DNA of 64,000 nucleotides from Modestobacter caceresii (GTDB taxonomy: Bacteria > Actinomycetota > Actinomycetes > Mycobacteriales > Geodermatophilaceae): the NCBI RefSeq assembly GCF_000761485.1, contig NZ_JPMX01000024.1:1-64000 (forward strand). Reading direction: 5' to 3'. A model generated the notes under the pieces. That model was not told the origin of the DNA, searched no databases, and was given only the letters and a program-made list of their open reading frames with translations. The position numbers and the translations under genes were made by a program. This document shows, in pieces, positions 53,185 to 60,544 of this stretch. Position 1 is the first letter of the stretch; each line of letters opens with the position of its first letter.

Positions 53185-54522
53185 TCAGTCCTCGCTGGGC
53201 ATCTTGCCCAGGCTGGACGGCGTGTCGGACGGCCCGGCCGTCTTCGACGGGGTGTCGCCGGCGTCCTTCGTGCCGGTGGCGGAGTCCGGGCGGTCCTGGT
53301 TGCTGGACTCGCCGGGACCGGACGCAGGCTGGGCGGTCTGCGCGCCGAGGTCGCTGTCGGGCGGGGTCGCGTCGCCCACGGCGTTCTCGGCCGTGGAGAC
53401 GGTCTTGCCCTGGGCCTCGGGGCTCTCGGTTCCGCCTGCGGGGGTGCTCGGGGAGGTGGGCACGGGGTCCTCTCGGTAACTGGGCACGGGGCCGTCGCCG
53501 GTCGGCGCCGGGGTCCAGGGGTCGCTGGCGTTCTTCTTGCGCAACACCACGGCGACCGCGGCGAGGACGGCGAGGACGGCGACCACCCACGGCCAGCGCC
53601 GGGGCTCGGGCTCTACGCCGATGCGCCGCTTGACCGTCGTGACGGTCTTCGCCGTGCGCTTGCCGGCCTCCTTGCGGGCCCGGCCGGCGGCCTTCTCCAG
53701 CTCGGTGCGCCGCTTGGCCGCCTTCTTGGACAGCTTGTCGGCCCGCTTGCCCAGCTTGTCGGCCTTCTTGCCGGCGGCCTTGCGGTTGGTCTCGGCGGCG
53801 GCGCGCACCGCGGCGACCCGCAGCGCAGCCTGCGCACGAGCGGCGTCGGCGGCAGCAGCGGCGTCCTGGCGGACCTTGTCGCCCTGCTTCGCGGTGGCCG
53901 CACCGAGGGTCGCCGCGGTGGCGGCGAGCTCCGCGCTGCGGGCGTCCAGCTGGGCCCGCGCCGCCTCGACGCTGGTGGCCAGGCCGGCGCGGGCGTCGGC
54001 CAGCGCGGGGCCGGCTGCACCGCGAGCGGCCTCGATCCGGGGCGCCGTGGCGGCGATCGCCGCCTCCAGGTTGGCCCGGGCGGACTTGGCGGCGGCGTCG
54101 AACGCCGGGCCGCTGGCCTCACGGGCGGCCTCGAGCCGTGGGACGGCGGTGGCCACCGCCAGCTCCAGGTTGGCCCGCGCGGCCCGGGTGGCCGCGTCGA
54201 GACGTGGGACCAGGTCCTTCTCGTAGGCCTTCTGTGCCGCGTCGATGCGCGGTCCGAGGTTCTTCTGCGCCGCCTCCAGCCGCGGGACCAGCACCTCACG
54301 GGCGGCGTCCAGCTGGGGGGCGAGTGCGGCCACGGCCGCCCCGACCCGGGGGGCCACGTCAGCGGCGTAGGCGGTCTGGGCCGCCTTCGTCGCGGCCGCC
54401 ACCTGAGGGGCGAGCTGCTCCGCCGTCGCCCGACGGGCCTCGGTGACCGCCGCGCCGATGTGGGCGAACCCCTCTTGCAACTCGGTCCCGATGACCTCTG
54501 TCGAGCTCTTCTTGCGGAACAC
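53185..54522 (-). CDS. Ala-rich amphipathic repeat protein with one membrane helix
   Basis: A 445-residue protein of unrecognised family. Residues 35-200 hold about ten repeats of the form (A/V)P(R/Q)(L/I)(D/E)AA(R/Q), spaced 11 or about 22 residues apart with Pro at each boundary (for example [44 protein letters not shown]), like the amphipathic 11/22-mers of apolipoproteins. A Lys-rich helix (250-305), one membrane helix ([18 protein letters not shown], near 313-330) and an acidic disordered tail follow. A lipid- or membrane-surface-binding role is inferred. Its terminator separates it from lipA. Confidence 0.75.
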   Translation of the reverse strand: MFRKKSSTEVIGTELQEGFAHIGAAVTEARRATAEQLAPQVAAATKAAQTAYAADVAPRVGAAVAALAPQLDAAREVLVPRLEAAQKNLGPRIDAAQKAYEKDLVPRLDAATRAARANLELAVATAVPRLEAAREASGPAFDAAAKSARANLEAAIAATAPRIEAARGAAGPALADARAGLATSVEAARAQLDARSAELAATAATLGAATAKQGDKVRQDAAAAADAARAQAALRVAAVRAAAETNRKAAGKKADKLGKRADKLSKKAAKRRTELEKAAGRARKEAGKRTAKTVTTVKRRIGVEPEPRRWPWVVAVLAVLAAVAVVLRKKNASDPWTPAPTGDGPVPSYREDPVPTSPSTPAGGTESPEAQGKTVSTAENAVGDATPPDSDLGAQTAQPASGPGESSNQDRPDSATGTKDAGDTPSKTAGPSDTPSSLGKMPSED

Positions 54523-54652
54523 TCCAGCACCTCCGAGTTGATCGCTTCAGCGATCATCCTGCCCGCTGGCGTCCCCGGGCACACCCCGAACCCCCACCGC
54601 AGTCGGCGAGAGGCCCGAACCGAGCGGCCGCGCCGCTGGCAGACTCGACCGG

Positions 54653-55582
54653 GTGCAGCTACGGATCTTCACCGAACCCCAGATGGGCGCCACCTACGAC
54701 GACCTGCTCGCGGTGGCCCGGCGCACCGAGGAGACCGGCTTCGACGCCTTCTTCCGCTCTGACCACTACCTGACCATGGGCGGGGACGGCCTGCCCGGCC
54801 CGACCGACGCGTGGGTGACCCTGGCCGGCCTCGCCCGGGAGACCTCCCGGATCCGGCTCGGCACGCTGATGACGGCGGCGACCTTCCGGCTGCCCGGGCC
54901 ACTGGCCATCGCGGTGGCGCAGGTCGACCAGATGAGCGGCGGGCGGGTGGAGCTGGGCATCGGCTCGGGGTGGTTCGCCGCGGAGCACCGCGCCTACGGC
55001 ATCCCGTTCCCCGAGGTGGGGGAGCGGTTCGACCGCTACGAGGAGCAGCTCGCGGTCATCAGCGGGCTGTGGGCCACCCCGCTGGGAGAGACCTTCGACT
55101 TCGCCGGTGACCACCACCAGCTCACCGGCTCCCCGGCGCTGCCCAAGCCGGTGCAGCCCGGCGGCGTCCCGATCCTGATCGGCGGGACGGGCAAGAAGCG
55201 CACCCCGCGGCTGGCGGCGCGGTACGCGGCCGAGTTCAACGTGCCCTTTGCCTCCGCCGAGGAGAACGCCCGGCTGTTCGCCGGCGTCCGGGACGCGTGC
55301 ACCGAGGCCGGCCGCGACCCCGGTGACCTGGTCTACAGCTCCGCGCTGGTGCTGTGCGTCGGCCGGGACGAGTCCGAGCTGGCCCGCCGGGCCGCCGCCA
55401 TCGGCCGGGACGTCGACGAGCTGCGCGCCAACGGAGTGGCCGGCACGCCCGCCGAGGCCGTGGACACCCTGGGCCGGTACGCCGAGGCCGGCGCGAGCCG
55501 GGTCTACCTGCAGGTCCTGGACCTGGCCGACCTGGACCACCTGGACCTGGTGGCCGCCGAGGTCGCCCCGCAGCTGGGCTGA
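54653..55582 (+). CDS. LLM-class F420-dependent oxidoreductase
   Basis: A 309-residue luciferase-like barrel enzyme that should reduce or oxidise a substrate with F420H2/F420. Signature parts are FTEPQMGATYDDLLAVARRT, RSDHYLTMGG, RIRLGTLMTAATFRLPG and the F420/phosphate-binding GIGSGWFAAEHRAYGIP. Substrate unknown. GTG 54653 follows CAGACT by 7 bases, a weak leaderless promoter. It stands alone between a minus-strand gene start and a convergent operon. Confidence 0.88.
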   Translation: MQLRIFTEPQMGATYDDLLAVARRTEETGFDAFFRSDHYLTMGGDGLPGPTDAWVTLAGLARETSRIRLGTLMTAATFRLPGPLAIAVAQVDQMSGGRVELGIGSGWFAAEHRAYGIPFPEVGERFDRYEEQLAVISGLWATPLGETFDFAGDHHQLTGSPALPKPVQPGGVPILIGGTGKKRTPRLAARYAAEFNVPFASAEENARLFAGVRDACTEAGRDPGDLVYSSALVLCVGRDESELARRAAAIGRDVDELRANGVAGTPAEAVDTLGRYAEAGASRVYLQVLDLADLDHLDLVAAEVAPQLG

Positions 55583-55588
55583 GCAGCA

Positions 55589-55623
55589 CTGCGCCCCGCC
55601 CGCCGGTGGCGGACGGGGCGCAG
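55589..55623. terminator. bidirectional terminator
   Basis: CTGCGCCCCG..CCGCC and GGCGG..CGGGGCGCAG form a 15-pair stem with one mismatch and a 3-base loop just past the LLM stop codon. Confidence 0.7.
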
Positions 55624-55624
55624 G

Positions 55625-55666
55625 GACCTCAGCACAGCGACCTCAGTGCGGTGACCTCAGCGCAGT
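55625..55666. repeat. 14-bp tandem repeat, three copies
   Basis: GACCTCAGCACAGC (55625), GACCTCAGTGCGGT (55639) and GACCTCAGCGCAGT (55653) follow head to tail. The third copy contains the stop codon and last codons of the nucleotidyltransferase gene, so the array grew outward from the 3' end of that gene. Confidence 0.7.
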
Positions 55667-56493
55667 TCGGAGGCGAGTGGCTCCAGCGCGGCCCGGGAGC
55701 CCAGCCAGGTGTTCGCCCGCTGCAGGTCGTCGTCGAAGTCGATCTCCACCGCGGAGAACCGGGAGATGTCCAGCGGCCGGAAACGGACGCCCGCCCGCTG
55801 GATCGCCAGCTCCATGCCGCGCTCGAAGTAGTCCGAGGCCTCGCAGGCGCTGAGGTGCTCGATGAGCGCGGCCTTGTCCGCCCCCGAGACGTAGTTGATG
55901 CCGACCGCCTCGCCGAGGCCACCGGCCACGGTCTTGGACAGCTCCCGGACGAACCCGTCGGCGTCGAGGGTGTACTTGACCTCCTCGTCGGCGACCGTGG
56001 AGGTGTCCACGCAGACGAAGCTCTCGTCGGCCTGCACCAGCGGTGCGGCGTGGTCGAGCACCGCCGGGTCGAACACCACGTCGCCGTTCAGCCACAGCAC
56101 GCCGCCGGGCTGCGAGGTGCGCAGCGCGCGGAGCAGGCTCTGCGAGGTGTTCGTGACGGCGAAGTCGGGGTTGAACGCGAACAGCAGGTCGGGCTGGGCG
56201 CGCATGACCGCCTTGGCCCGGTAGCCCACCACCGCGGTGATCGGGGTGGCATCGCCGAAGACGGTGCGGATGCCCTCCAGCTGCTGCTGCATGATGCTGC
56301 GGCCGTCCATCAGCGGGGTGAGCGGCTTGGGCAGCTTGCGGCCCAGCCGGGTTCCCATGCCGGCGGCCAGCACGACCACCTGGGGAGCGGTGGGCGTCGG
56401 ACTGGTGGGCGCGGTGGCGGAGGAGCGGCCGGGAGCCGCCCGACGCGACCGCTGATCGCGGCCCCCGGTCAGGATCGGGTCAGTAGTCCGCAT
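55657..56493 (-). CDS. sugar/polyol-phosphate nucleotidyltransferase (LicC/MobA-like)
   Basis: A 278-residue nucleotidyltransferase, last gene of a four-gene operon. After a 38-residue disordered lead, the core begins VVVLAAGMGTRLGRKLPKPL, the nucleotide-binding signature of phosphocholine/polyol-phosphate cytidylyltransferases; LWLNGDVVFD supplies the metal-binding Asp and the C-terminal AVEIDFDDDLQRAN a second acidic pair. It would activate a phosphorylated alcohol as an NDP (likely CDP) derivative. AAAGAGGAG precedes ATG 56493, 3 bases after the previous gene. Confidence 0.85.
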   Translation of the reverse strand: MRTTDPILTGGRDQRSRRAAPGRSSATAPTSPTPTAPQVVVLAAGMGTRLGRKLPKPLTPLMDGRSIMQQQLEGIRTVFGDATPITAVVGYRAKAVMRAQPDLLFAFNPDFAVTNTSQSLLRALRTSQPGGVLWLNGDVVFDPAVLDHAAPLVQADESFVCVDTSTVADEEVKYTLDADGFVRELSKTVAGGLGEAVGINYVSGADKAALIEHLSACEASDYFERGMELAIQRAGVRFRPLDISRFSAVEIDFDDDLQRANTWLGSRAALEPLASELR

Positions 56494-56495
56494 GC

Positions 56496-57617
56496 TCAAC
56501 TCCTCTTTCCGTCGTGCGTGGGTGCAGCCGTCGGCCCGGGAGGGCCGGCCGGGAAGAACAGCTGGAGGACCCGCTCGGTGGCGCGGCCGTCCTCCAGCGA
56601 GCAGAAGGCCTCGTGGAAGCGGTTGTACCGCTCCGTGGGGACCCAGGGCACCCGGCCGAGCTCGGCGATGGCGGCCAGCACCTCCTCGCTGCTGCTGAGC
56701 AGCGGGCCCGGTGCGGCCTCGGCGAGGTCGAAGTAGAAGCCCCGCAGTTCGTTCTGGAAGTACTCCAGGTCGTACGTGAAGTTGATGATCGGCTTCCCGG
56801 TGACGGCGAAGTCGAACATCGTCGAGGAGTAGTCGGTGACCAGGACGTCGGCGGCCAGGTAGAGGAAGCGGATGTCCGGGTAGCTGGACACGTCGCGGAT
56901 GGGCGCCCCCGACGCGAGGTCCAGCCGGTCGGAGACCATCTGGTGCACCCGCAGTAGCAGGACGTGGTCCTCGCCCAGCGCGGCGGCGAACTCGCCGAGG
57001 TCGAGCGGGAACGAGTGCTGAGGTCCACCGTCGGCGGCGTTGAACACCTGGTCGTCGCGCCACGTCGGGGTGTAGAGGACCGCCGTGGCGCCCTCGGGGA
57101 TGCCGAGCTCGGCCCGCACCTGTGCCCGCAGTCGGTCCGCGTCGGGGGAGGAGAGCACGTCGTTGCGCGGGTAGCCGGTCTCGTGCACCGGCCCGGTGAA
57201 CCCGAAGGCCTTCTGGAAGCGCGGAGTGCTCACCGCGTTGGGCGACAGCAGCGCGTCCCAGCGGGCGATCTCGGTGTCCAGGTAGGCCAGCCGGCCCTCC
57301 GGTGCCCACAGCACGTCGTTGTGGATCCGCTTCAGCGGCGTGCCGTGCCAGGTCTGCAGGTATGTCGTGCCGGGGGACTTGTCCCAGTCGAAGCCGATGT
57401 GGTCGTTGGAGACCACGACGTCGGCGGCCTCCAGCGCGGCGACCGCCGCAGGGGTGCCGAACTCGACCGTCGACGTGCCGGCGGGGAAGTCTCCGACCCG
57501 GTCGGCAGCGGCGAGCCAGGTGACGTCGACGTCGTCGCCGCGCTCGACCAGGGCCTCGAAGAGGGCGCGCGGGCTGTCGGAGTACATCCCGCGGAAGCTG
57601 TTGAAGACGACCTTCAC
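56496..57617 (-). CDS. CDP-glycerol glycerophosphotransferase-like protein (TagB/TagF family)
   Basis: A 373-residue GT-B-type transferase of the teichoic-acid polymerase/primase family, which moves a polyol phosphate from CDP-polyol to an acceptor. Typical motifs are TYLQTWHGTPLKRI (catalytic His), YTPTWRDDQ, LLLRVHQMV, and the C-terminal ADVLVTDYSSTMFDFA. No membrane anchor is seen, so it probably acts at the inner membrane face. GTG 57617 overlaps the HAD gene stop by 4 bases (GTGA). Its partner nucleotidyltransferase follows directly. Confidence 0.88.
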   Translation of the reverse strand: MKVVFNSFRGMYSDSPRALFEALVERGDDVDVTWLAAADRVGDFPAGTSTVEFGTPAAVAALEAADVVVSNDHIGFDWDKSPGTTYLQTWHGTPLKRIHNDVLWAPEGRLAYLDTEIARWDALLSPNAVSTPRFQKAFGFTGPVHETGYPRNDVLSSPDADRLRAQVRAELGIPEGATAVLYTPTWRDDQVFNAADGGPQHSFPLDLGEFAAALGEDHVLLLRVHQMVSDRLDLASGAPIRDVSSYPDIRFLYLAADVLVTDYSSTMFDFAVTGKPIINFTYDLEYFQNELRGFYFDLAEAAPGPLLSSSEEVLAAIAELGRVPWVPTERYNRFHEAFCSLEDGRATERVLQLFFPAGPPGPTAAPTHDGKRS

Positions 57618-58444
57618 CGCTGACCACCCGTCTGCAGTAGGGAGGGCCGGGACGCCGGGCGGCGCTCCAGCACCGGGAGGACCAGCTCGGTCAGCTCGGC
57701 CCAGGTGGAGACCACCGCGAGGACGCCGGCGTCCCACAGCTGCGCCTCACGCTCGGCGCGCTCGGCCGGGGCCACGAAACGCAGGTTGCCCACGGTCGGG
57801 CAGCCGGCCCGGACGGCGGACAGTGCACCGGGCACGGAGTCCTCCACGGCCAGGCCCTGGGCCGGGGAGATCCCGATCCGGGCGCACGCGTGCAGGTAGA
57901 CCGCGGGGTCGGGCTTGCTGGTCGGGATGGGGAGGGAGTCCTCGGCGCTGTAGCGGCCGGCCGGGGGAACCAGCTCGTCCAGGCTGGTGGCGGTGAAGCA
58001 CCCGGCCAGGCGGGTGAGGGCGCTGGAGCTGACCGCGGCGAGGGTGAGGTGCCGGCCCAGCGCGCTCAGCGCGGCGGTGACCTCGGCATCCGGGCGCAGC
58101 ACCTGGGAGAGGTGCGCGGTGACGGCCTGCTTCTCCTCGGCGACCCAGCTGTCCAGGTCGGTCACGGGTACGCCGGCCGCAGCGGCCAGCTCAGCGGCCG
58201 TCGTCCGGAAGTTCTTCCCGGTGGTGGCCAGGCGCAGCTCCTCGGCGGTGAACCGCCGGTCGACGCCGTGCGCGGCCAGGAACCGGTTGGTGACGTCGGC
58301 GGAGGCGACGAAGGCCGGCTCCTCGGAGGGGAAGAGGTTCCCGTCCGCGTCGCAGAGCAGCGCCTCGAGTGGCTCGATGAGCGCGTCGATGAGCCGGGGC
58401 ATGGGGGGCGCCTCCTCCGTGGGGTCGGTCGGACGGGTGGTCAT
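57614..58444 (-). CDS. HAD-superfamily phosphatase
   Basis: A 276-residue HAD subfamily IA hydrolase (beta-phosphoglucomutase/phosphatase type): catalytic pair D32 and D34 in LLCDADGNLF, SSSALTRL as motif II and KPDP..GLAVEDSVPGA as motifs III/IV. It would dephosphorylate a sugar or polyol phosphate. In Acinetobacter a HAD domain is fused to a mannitol-1-phosphate dehydrogenase; here the pair is two overlapping genes (ATGA), which supports a joint polyol pathway. Confidence 0.87.
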   Translation of the reverse strand: MTTRPTDPTEEAPPMPRLIDALIEPLEALLCDADGNLFPSEEPAFVASADVTNRFLAAHGVDRRFTAEELRLATTGKNFRTTAAELAAAAGVPVTDLDSWVAEEKQAVTAHLSQVLRPDAEVTAALSALGRHLTLAAVSSSALTRLAGCFTATSLDELVPPAGRYSAEDSLPIPTSKPDPAVYLHACARIGISPAQGLAVEDSVPGALSAVRAGCPTVGNLRFVAPAERAEREAQLWDAGVLAVVSTWAELTELVLPVLERRPASRPSLLQTGGQR

Positions 58445-60021
58445 GCCGGCAGCAGGGCGCCGGACAGTGGGGAGTGGGCCGGTGCGGGGACCGCGGCCGC
58501 GTCGCCCTCGGCGAGCGCGTAGGCCACCGCGCCCCGGACGCCGAGCTCCTCCAGCTGCCGCAGCGCGGTGGCGAGCGCGGTGACGAACGACTCGTCCCGG
58601 CCGAGGTCTCCGAAGACTGCGTCGACGGCGAGCAGCGGCCGCGGGTCGGTGCCGCCGGCGCGGGCCAGGACACCGAGTTCCTCGGCGCGGTCGTCGGCCA
58701 GCGCGAGCGGGCGGCCGGCGAGGTCGGTGCCCTGCAGGTATCGACACCACCCGGCGACGGCGAGGGTGAGCAGCCGGGAGGGGCGGCCCTGCTCCCGCGC
58801 GGTGAGCAGGGAGGGCAGCACGTAGAGCGGGATCTTCGACGAGCCGCGACGGCACAGCCGGTCCAGCCGGTCACCGATGGCCGGGTCGGTGAAACGGCGC
58901 AGCAGGCTCTGCTGGTACTCGCCCAGGTCGATGCCATCGGGCGAGGGCAGCAGCGGCGCGACCTCCCGGGCCATCAGCCGGGTCACGTAGCGGCCCAGCA
59001 CCGGGTCGGCCAGGAACTCGTCGACCCGCGCGACGCCGGCCAGCTCGCCCAGGTGCCCCATCGCGGAGTGGCTGCCGTTGAGCAGCCGGGTCTTCATCAG
59101 CTCGTGGTGGCCGACGTCGGCGACGAACTGCACGCCCACCTGCTCCAGCGGCGGGCGGCCGTTGCAGAAGGAGTCCTCCAGGACCCATTGGGAGAACGGC
59201 TCGGTGATCACCGGCCAGCGGTCGGCGACGCCGAACAAGCGGGTGACCTCGTCCCGGTCGGAGAGGCTGGTGGAGGGGGTGATCCGGTCGACCATGCTGC
59301 CGGGGAAGGTGACCTGCTCGTCGATCCAGGCGGCCAGTCCCGGGTCGCGCAGCTGGGCGAAGCCCACCACCGCGGCGCGGGCGGCCTCGCCGTTGGACTG
59401 CATGTTGTCGCAGGACAGCACGGTGAACGGGGCCAGCCCTGCCCGCCGCCGGACGTCGAGGGCCTCGACGATGTAGCCGAACAGGGTCTGCGGATGGTGC
59501 GGGTCGGCGAGGTCGGCGTGTACCGCGGCGTCGGGGACGAACCGGCCGGTGCCGGCGTCGATCCTGTAGGCGTTGCCGGTGATGGTCATGGTGACCAGCC
59601 GGGTGCGCTCGTCGGTGAGGACGGCCAGCACTGCCTCCGGGGAGTCCGGGGCGAAGAGGTAGTCGATCAGCGAGCCGATCACGCGGGCGTGCTCGCCGGC
59701 GCTGCTGCGCTCCACCACGGTGTACAGGTGGTCCTGCGGCTGAAGGGCATCGCGCATCTGCGGTGAGCGCAGCCCAACGCCGACGACGCCCCAGTCGGTA
59801 CAGCCGGACTCGGCCAGGTCGTCGAGGTAGACCAGCTGGTGCGCCCGGTGGAACCCGCCCACGCTGAAGTGGACGACTGCGGGGGTGAGCGCGGCCCGGT
59901 CGTAGGTGGGCACGCGGACGTTGGCCGCGTGGTGGGGGAGCGTCAGCTCGGACAGCGAGGCCGCCGCGGAGGCGGTGGGGGCGCCGGTGGGGTCGGTGCC
60001 GTGCTGGGCGAGCTGTTCCAT
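58441..60021 (-). CDS. mannitol dehydrogenase-family polyol dehydrogenase
   Basis: A 526-residue long-chain polyol dehydrogenase, first gene of the operon. The Rossmann start VVHFSVGGFHRAHQLVYLDD binds NAD(P), and the catalytic lysine/Asn/His motif appears as MKTRLLNGSHSAMGHLG near residues 308-322. It interconverts a polyol (mannitol, arabinitol or similar) and the ketose, with or without phosphate; which one cannot be read from sequence. ACAGGAGG precedes ATG 60021. Confidence 0.88.
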   Translation of the reverse strand: MEQLAQHGTDPTGAPTASAAASLSELTLPHHAANVRVPTYDRAALTPAVVHFSVGGFHRAHQLVYLDDLAESGCTDWGVVGVGLRSPQMRDALQPQDHLYTVVERSSAGEHARVIGSLIDYLFAPDSPEAVLAVLTDERTRLVTMTITGNAYRIDAGTGRFVPDAAVHADLADPHHPQTLFGYIVEALDVRRRAGLAPFTVLSCDNMQSNGEAARAAVVGFAQLRDPGLAAWIDEQVTFPGSMVDRITPSTSLSDRDEVTRLFGVADRWPVITEPFSQWVLEDSFCNGRPPLEQVGVQFVADVGHHELMKTRLLNGSHSAMGHLGELAGVARVDEFLADPVLGRYVTRLMAREVAPLLPSPDGIDLGEYQQSLLRRFTDPAIGDRLDRLCRRGSSKIPLYVLPSLLTAREQGRPSRLLTLAVAGWCRYLQGTDLAGRPLALADDRAEELGVLARAGGTDPRPLLAVDAVFGDLGRDESFVTALATALRQLEELGVRGAVAYALAEGDAAAVPAPAHSPLSGALLPA

Positions 60022-60404
60022 CGACGTCCTCCTGTCAGCCGTTCAACGCTCCGCGTGCACGGATGTGCCCATTGCCTGCACCCGGGGAGCGGCGGCCTGT
60101 CGGATGCCGCCTGCCGAACAGGTGACGCCCGCTGCCGGCGACGAACTCCACCGGGGGCTCGGGCCGGACGACAGGGGAGTGTCGTCGGCCTCGTGCCCGC
60201 CGGGAGCGCGCTGTCGGCGCGGACGTGCGCAGGCGGCGCTGCTGCTCAACGCCGGACAGGTGTGATGCCCGGAACGGTCGTTGGGCAAACCCACGGTGAT
60301 CATGAACATACGGGTCGGGACCGGTCGTTGGCCAGCGTGCGCCCCACCGTGCTCCCTACGGGTGTGGCGCAGCTCGCTCTCCCGGGGCACCAGGTGGCGC
60401 GCGC
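60022..60404. other. long intergenic region between the polyol operon and leuS leader
   Basis: About 380 bases without a convincing gene. CGGTCGTTGG occurs twice (60275-60284 and 60322-60331), and TATGTT (minus strand, near 60312) could be a -10 box for the polyol operon, which would give it a leader of nearly 300 bases. Short frames on the minus strand exist but lack promoter or ribosome-site support. Confidence 0.4.
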
Positions 60405-60410
60405 TAGGAT
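60405..60410 (+). promoter_or_regulatory. -10 box of the leuS leader transcript
   Basis: TAGGAT lies 7 bases before GTG 60418, the leaderless pattern used throughout the window. Confidence 0.6.
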
Positions 60411-60417
60411 CGGCGCC

Positions 60418-60453
60418 GTGACCGGCGGACTCCTGCTTCCCCAGCCGTGCTGA
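60418..60453 (+). CDS. leuS leader peptide
   Basis: An 11-residue peptide, [11 protein letters not shown], with three consecutive Leu codons (CTC CTG CTT at 60430-60438), starting on a leaderless promoter 127 bases before leuS. The stop codon lies inside the 5' arm of a hairpin that is followed by a terminator. This is the classical layout of ribosome-mediated attenuation; attenuators of this kind were predicted upstream of leuS in some Streptomyces. The frame is too short to be found by homology alone, but promoter, codon content and downstream structure agree. Confidence 0.75.
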   Translation: MTGGLLLPQPC

Positions 60454-60506
60454 TCTGACCTGGAGCAGACCAGCACGGCGACCCCTCCTGTGTGAGGGGT
60501 CTTTTT
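60444..60506 (+). promoter_or_regulatory. leuS attenuator: hairpin plus intrinsic terminator
   Basis: Hairpin 1: 60444-60457 pairs with 60466-60479 (13 pairs, one mismatch, 8-base loop) and includes the leader stop codon. Terminator: GACCCCTC (60480-60487) pairs with GAGGGGTC (60494-60501), 6-base loop, then TTTTT at 60502-60506, the only true T-tract terminator I found in the window. The Leu-codon segment 60433-60440 can alternatively pair with GGAGCAG (60462-60468), which could form the switch. Confidence 0.75.
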
Positions 60507-60544
60507 CTGTCCGCCGCCAGATCCTTCCCGTGGGAGCACCGACG

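Noticed and set aside
60043-60309. Possible 89-codon gene on the minus strand upstream of the polyol operon
   Set aside because: Composition is Pro/Ser/Arg-rich, no promoter or ribosome site, no domain.
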